Source: Chloroflexota bacterium
GTDB taxonomy: Bacteria; Chloroflexota; Limnocylindria; Limnocylindrales; CSP1-4
DNA length: 9,685 bases
NCBI GenBank assembly: GCA_021789355.1
Contig: JAJYJR010000186.1
Span: 1 to 9,685 of the forward strand
Reading direction: 5' to 3'
Shown one piece after another: positions 6,911 through 9,685 of this stretch. Position numbers and translations under genes: made by a program. Positions within the stretch are counted from its first letter, which is position 1, and each line of letters starts with the position of its first letter. The notes under the pieces were generated by a model. That model ran no database searches and was not told the origin of the DNA. It worked only from the letters and a program-made list of their open reading frames with translations.

Positions 6911-7075
6911 GGGTTCCTCCTGTCAGTGCCATCCTGCCTGCTGCGGGCAGCGTAGACGCACGCGCAAGATGGCGGTGACCAGGCGGATGATCCGTCCAGC
7001 ACTGGCGCGGGGGACGCGGAGCCGCGACGGTGATGGCGCCCTGCTCGAACGTTCTCCTTCCCGGAGGCGCCCGCC
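6911..7075. promoter_or_regulatory. Divergent intergenic region between two membrane protein genes
   Basis: The 165 bp carry a strong AGGAGG ribosome binding site for the minus gene (6916-6921) and a GGAGG site for the plus gene (7063-7067). A TACGCT box at 6954-6949 is the only -10-like candidate for the minus gene; none was seen for the plus gene. No convincing -35 box was found. Confidence 0.35.
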
Positions 7076-7501
7076 ATGTCCGACCAGACGATCCGGCTCG
7101 TCCTCTCGGCCGTGCTGCTGCTCCATGGGCTCGGCCACGGCGGCGCGCTGGGGGCACTGGTCTGGCTGAGGATGCGCCCCGGGTCGAACACGGGCGCCTG
7201 GCGCGCCGCCCGCTCCTGGCTCCTGCCCGGCCTGTCGGATGAGAGCGCCACCCTCCTCGCGAGCGCGTTCTGGATCGTCTCGCTGGTGGGCTTCGTGGCC
7301 ACCGTCGCCGCGTTGTCCGGCGTCCTCCTTCCGACCGATGCCTGGCGGCCGCTGGCGGTCGGATCGGCGGTCGTCTCCGCGACGGGCATCGTGCTGTTCT
7401 TCGGGACCTGGCCGATGTTCAACACGCTCGCCGCCCTCGGCGTGAACGTGGCCGTGCTGATCGCCCTGCTGGCCCTGCACTGGCCCCCGGGGACGATCTG
7501 A
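7076..7501 (+). CDS. Four-helix integral membrane protein of unknown function, 141 aa
   Basis: ATG 7076 follows GGAGG by eight bases. Four hydrophobic helices can be placed at about residues 7-31, 58-84, 92-111 and 114-136. Helix 1 carries the motif LLLHGLGHGG (14-23), whose two histidines within a helix are unusual and could bind a metal or haem or take part in proton movement, though this is not shown. The soluble loop at 32-57 is basic and contains RMRPGSNTGAWRAARSW. There is no cleavable signal peptide pattern. No named family is recognised. The downstream neighbour is convergent (tryptophanase), with a GC-rich tandem repeat in the gap. Confidence 0.85.
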   Translation: MSDQTIRLVLSAVLLLHGLGHGGALGALVWLRMRPGSNTGAWRAARSWLLPGLSDESATLLASAFWIVSLVGFVATVAALSGVLLPTDAWRPLAVGSAVVSATGIVLFFGTWPMFNTLAALGVNVAVLIALLALHWPPGTI

Positions 7502-7522
7502 TCGACACGGCCCCCCGGGCGT

Positions 7523-7578
7523 GGGCGCCGGGTCGCGCCGGGGCCGGGGCGCCGGGTCGCGCCGGGGCCGGGGCGCCG
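7523..7578. repeat. 24-bp tandem repeat, about 2.3 copies, at a convergent gene junction
   Basis: Units 7523-7546 and 7547-7570 are identical and a third copy begins at 7571 (GGGCGCCG). On the plus strand each unit offers guanine runs with loops of 4, 7 and 2 bases, which fits a G-quadruplex. The repeat fills most of the gap between the stop codons of the plus-strand membrane protein and the minus-strand tryptophanase, so it may act as a transcription roadblock or terminator for both; that is inference. Confidence 0.8.
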
Positions 7579-7598
7579 TGCTGTGGGGAAACGAGCCC

Positions 7599-9002
7599 TC
7601 AGGCCGGCACGACCGGCGCTTCGAGCGGCGCGAAGCGCGCCGTGAAGTGGCGGAGGGCGGACGGCTCGTTCACGATCCGAAAGCCGCGCAGCCCGGACGC
7701 GCGATCCGCGACCCAGCGGACGACCTCGATCGCGTAGTCGATGTGGCTCTGCGTGTACGTGCGCCGGGGGATGGCGAGCCGGACCAGCTCAAGCGCCGCC
7801 GGCGACTCGGTGCCGTCGGGATGGCGCCCGAACATGACCGTCCCGATCTCGCAGCTGCGGATCCCGCCCTCCACGTACAGGGCGACGGCGAGCGCCTGCC
7901 CGGGGTACGCGAGCGGCGGGATGTGCGGGAGCAGGGCACGCGCGTCCAGGTAGACCGCGTGGCCGCCGATCGGCTGGACGACCGGGACGCCGGCCGCGGC
8001 CAGGGCCTCCCCGAAGTAGGTGGTGGAGGTGATCCGGTAGCGCAGGTAGTCCTCGTCGACCACCTCGCGCAGGCCCTGGGCGATCGCCTCCAGGTCGCGC
8101 CCGGCGAGCCCGCCGTAGGTGGGGAAGCCCTCGGTGAGGATCAGGAGGTTCCGGCACTGCTCCGCGAGCCGGTCGTCATTGAGGGCGAGCCAGCCGCCGA
8201 TGTTCGCCAGGCCATCCTTCTTCGCCGACATGGTCATGCCGTCGGCGAGCGACGCCATCTCGCGCACGATCTCCGGGATGGGCCGGCCCTCGTACCCGGC
8301 CTCGCGGGTGCGGATGAACCAGGCGTTCTCCGCGAAGCGACAGGCGTCCAGGAAGAGCGGCAGGCCGAACCGGTCGCAGACCGCCCGGATAGCGCGCAGG
8401 TTGGCGAGGCTGACCGGTTGCCCGCCTCCCGAGTTGTTGGTGATCGTGACGAAGACGGCCGGGACGTTCGCGGCCCCCCGCTCCTCGATGAAGCGTTCCA
8501 GGGCGGCGATGTCCATGTTGCCCTTGAACGGGTGGATCAACGACGGCTCGTGCGCCTCGGGGATGACCAGGTCCACCGCCTCGGCGCCGGTGAACTCCAC
8601 GTTCGCCCGGGTCGTGTCGAAGTGGGTGTTGTTGGGAATCGCCTTGCCGGGCCCGCCGATGACCGAGAAGAGGATCTTCTCGGCCGCCCGTCCCTGGTGG
8701 GTGGGGATGACGTGCCGGAACGGGAAGAGTGCCTGGACGCTCTCCAGGAACGCGTACCAGGACGGCGACCCGGCGTAGCTCTCGTCGCCATGCTGGACGG
8801 CCGCCCACTGGTCACGGCTCATGGCCCCCGTCCCGGAGTCGGTGAGCAGATCGATGAGGACCTCGTCGGCGTGCAGGTTGAAGAGGTTGAATCCGGCCGC
8901 CTCGATCGCCCGGAGCCGCTCCTCCCGGGTGGTCAGCCGGATGGGCTCGACGGAATGGATCCGGAACGGCTCGATGATGGTTCGCCATTGCTGGGTGGTC
9001 AC
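7599..9002 (-). CDS. tnaA: Tryptophanase (beta-eliminating lyase, PLP-dependent), 467 aa
   Basis: The enzyme should split L-tryptophan into indole, pyruvate and ammonia in the cytosol with pyridoxal phosphate. The start is GTG 9002, with GAGGG about seven bases upstream, giving 467 residues against about 471 for E. coli TnaA. Conserved blocks are LIDLLTDSGTGAM (49-61), GDESYAG, IPTHQGR (99-105), GGQPVSLANL (193-202), LDACRFAENA (218-227) and MSAKKD (258-263) with Lys262 as the likely PLP lysine, then EGFPTYGGLAGRD and LRHFTARF. The related tyrosine phenol-lyase is less likely: Asp129 in HFDTT replaces its Thr, Ile386 in CEIG replaces its key Arg, and His452 replaces its Phe. Some segments, such as GGLAGRD and GGHAVYLDAR, do resemble tyrosine phenol-lyase. 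It has no adjacent tryptophan permease gene in view. Confidence 0.92.
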   Translation of the reverse strand: MTTQQWRTIIEPFRIHSVEPIRLTTREERLRAIEAAGFNLFNLHADEVLIDLLTDSGTGAMSRDQWAAVQHGDESYAGSPSWYAFLESVQALFPFRHVIPTHQGRAAEKILFSVIGGPGKAIPNNTHFDTTRANVEFTGAEAVDLVIPEAHEPSLIHPFKGNMDIAALERFIEERGAANVPAVFVTITNNSGGGQPVSLANLRAIRAVCDRFGLPLFLDACRFAENAWFIRTREAGYEGRPIPEIVREMASLADGMTMSAKKDGLANIGGWLALNDDRLAEQCRNLLILTEGFPTYGGLAGRDLEAIAQGLREVVDEDYLRYRITSTTYFGEALAAAGVPVVQPIGGHAVYLDARALLPHIPPLAYPGQALAVALYVEGGIRSCEIGTVMFGRHPDGTESPAALELVRLAIPRRTYTQSHIDYAIEVVRWVADRASGLRGFRIVNEPSALRHFTARFAPLEAPVVPA

Positions 9003-9103
9003 GGGACAGCCCTCGGAGCAACCGGGTGACTCGGACCGGGCAGGCGCCTGCTCTGCCCGAGGGGATGCAGGGCTACGGTACGCCGGGGACGGGCCGAAGG
9101 GTG
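9003..9103 (-). promoter_or_regulatory. Leader of tryptophanase gene with hairpin
   Basis: On the minus strand TACCGT (9080-9075) is a possible -10 box that would give a leader of about 65 bases. Within it, CTGCCC-type arms at 9038-9043 and 9053-9058 form a stem, which competes with the perfect 12-base palindrome GCAGGCGCCTGC (9040-9051). No Trp-rich leader peptide like E. coli TnaC was seen. The palindrome could be an operator or an attenuator. The -35 box is not convincing. Confidence 0.3.
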
Positions 9104-9298
9104 TGCCGACGGGGCTCGAACGGTGCGCCGACGAGCGCCGCGGGGTGCACCAGGGCGACGTCGCCGGGATCCGCCCGGTGCGCCGCCGGATCGCGCGATG
9201 CACGAGTCGGGACCCGGGCGCAAGATGGCGTGCGAGCCGGTCGCGAGGACGCGTGCGGCGCGCTCCCGCCGGTCCGGCATCGCCAAGGGGGGATCGCC

Positions 9299-9529
9299 AT
9301 GCCGACGCCGGCACCGAGCTTCGCCACCGACATCCGCCCGCTCTTCCGGGAGCGGGACCGTCGTGCGATGACCTTCCGCTTCGATCTCTGGGACCACGCG
9401 GACGTCACGGCCAACGCAGCCGACATCCTCGAGTCGGTTGCAGGCGGCGACATGCCCTGCGACGGAGCGTGGCCGGAGGACCAGGTCGCGCTCTTCCGCC
9501 GCTGGGTGGAGGGCGGCTGCCAGCCGTAG
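9299..9529 (+). CDS. Small hypothetical protein resembling the end of a cytochrome c-like domain, 76 aa
   Basis: ATG 9299 is preceded by a G-rich site (AAGGGGGG) about six bases upstream. The protein reads PSFATDIRPLFRERDRRAM near the start, then FDLWDHADVTANAADIL and MPCDGAWPEDQVALFRRWVE near the end. The DIRPLF opening and the MPCDGAWPEDQ...RRWV ending resemble planctomycete-type cytochrome c domains, but the haem-binding CXXCH motif is absent, so it should not bind c-type haem. There is no signal peptide. Function is unknown. Codon use looks like that of a genuine gene, and the gap upstream (9003-9298) contains no other gene. Longer upstream extensions of the frame lack a start signal. Confidence 0.7.
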   Translation: MPTPAPSFATDIRPLFRERDRRAMTFRFDLWDHADVTANAADILESVAGGDMPCDGAWPEDQVALFRRWVEGGCQP

Positions 9530-9635
9530 GCGCCGTGCCGGCCGGGGACGCCATCAGGCTGGTCGAGCCGCCGGACCCGTCGAGCCGGCGGCGAACCGGA
9601 GCGCGGGCCGCGCGGGGTGGGCTCGCGCCGGCGGC

Positions 9636-9641
9636 TACCAT
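9636..9641 (+). promoter_or_regulatory. -10 box of a leaderless gene
   Basis: TACCAT lies six bases before ATG 9648, so transcription would start at the start codon. No Shine-Dalgarno sequence is present. The same spacing is seen before the methylase start at 5895. Confidence 0.5.
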
Positions 9642-9647
9642 TCCCGG

Positions 9648-9685
9648 ATGAACACCTCGCGAGTCCGGGTCGCGGACGGCGTGGA
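9648..9685 (+). CDS. Start of a gene cut by the window edge
   Basis: ATG 9648 opens a frame reading MNTSRVRVADGV before the window ends. The TACCAT box six bases upstream supports a leaderless start. Twelve residues are too few to assign a family. Confidence 0.5.
   Translation, partial: MNTSRVRVADGV

Noticed and set aside
6477..7157. Minus-strand open frame of 226 residues whose end reads GFEPRTCCLRN
   Set aside because: That ending is the antisense translation of the tRNA fragment, a known source of false proteins, and the frame overlaps the better supported membrane protein gene.
7521..9029. A 502-residue open frame on the plus strand
   Set aside because: It lies antisense to the clearly conserved tryptophanase, has no ribosome binding site, and its composition is that of a reverse-strand shadow in GC-rich DNA.

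Overview
The window is very GC-rich double-stranded DNA with tightly packed bacterial genes. Two starts (5895 on the minus strand, 9648 on the plus strand) show a -10-like hexamer six bases before the ATG, the geometry of leaderless mRNAs. With the high GC this suggests a Chloroflexota- or Actinomycetota-like genome; that placement is inference with low confidence.

The window has two parts that meet at about 6498-6547. There, the 3' half of a tRNA-Thr(CGT) gene (anticodon arm, variable loop, T arm, acceptor 3' strand and CCA) stands without a proper 5' half. This is the usual footprint of an integrative element inserted into a tRNA gene, so positions 1 to about 6497 look like the right end of a genomic island, and everything from about 6548 onward looks like chromosomal backbone.

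The island part is transcribed leftward (minus strand). A large Eco57I/type IIG-like enzyme (5895-2689; candidate N-terminal nuclease, N6-adenine methylase, C-terminal target-recognition region) is followed at 5 bp by a small candidate gene (2683-2399). Next come a 420-residue protein with a duplicated N-terminal unit and two four-cysteine zinc-binding modules (2276-1014) and a 220-residue protein of unknown function (1017-355), the last two overlapping by ATGA. A further gene (158-1) runs off the left edge. Together these look like a restriction-modification or defence operon with unrecognised partners. The roughly 600 bp between the methylase and the tRNA fragment hold no convincing gene but contain an exact 31-bp direct repeat with a 31-bp gap and a G-quadruplex motif.

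The backbone part holds a strong hairpin behind the tRNA end, a small two-helix membrane protein (6910-6626, minus), a divergent four-helix membrane protein (7076-7501, plus), a GC-rich 24-bp tandem repeat at a convergent junction, a tryptophanase (9002-7599, minus) with a hairpin in its leader, a 76-residue protein (9299-9529, plus) and the start of another gene (9648 onward). Only the methylase and tryptophanase functions can be named with confidence.
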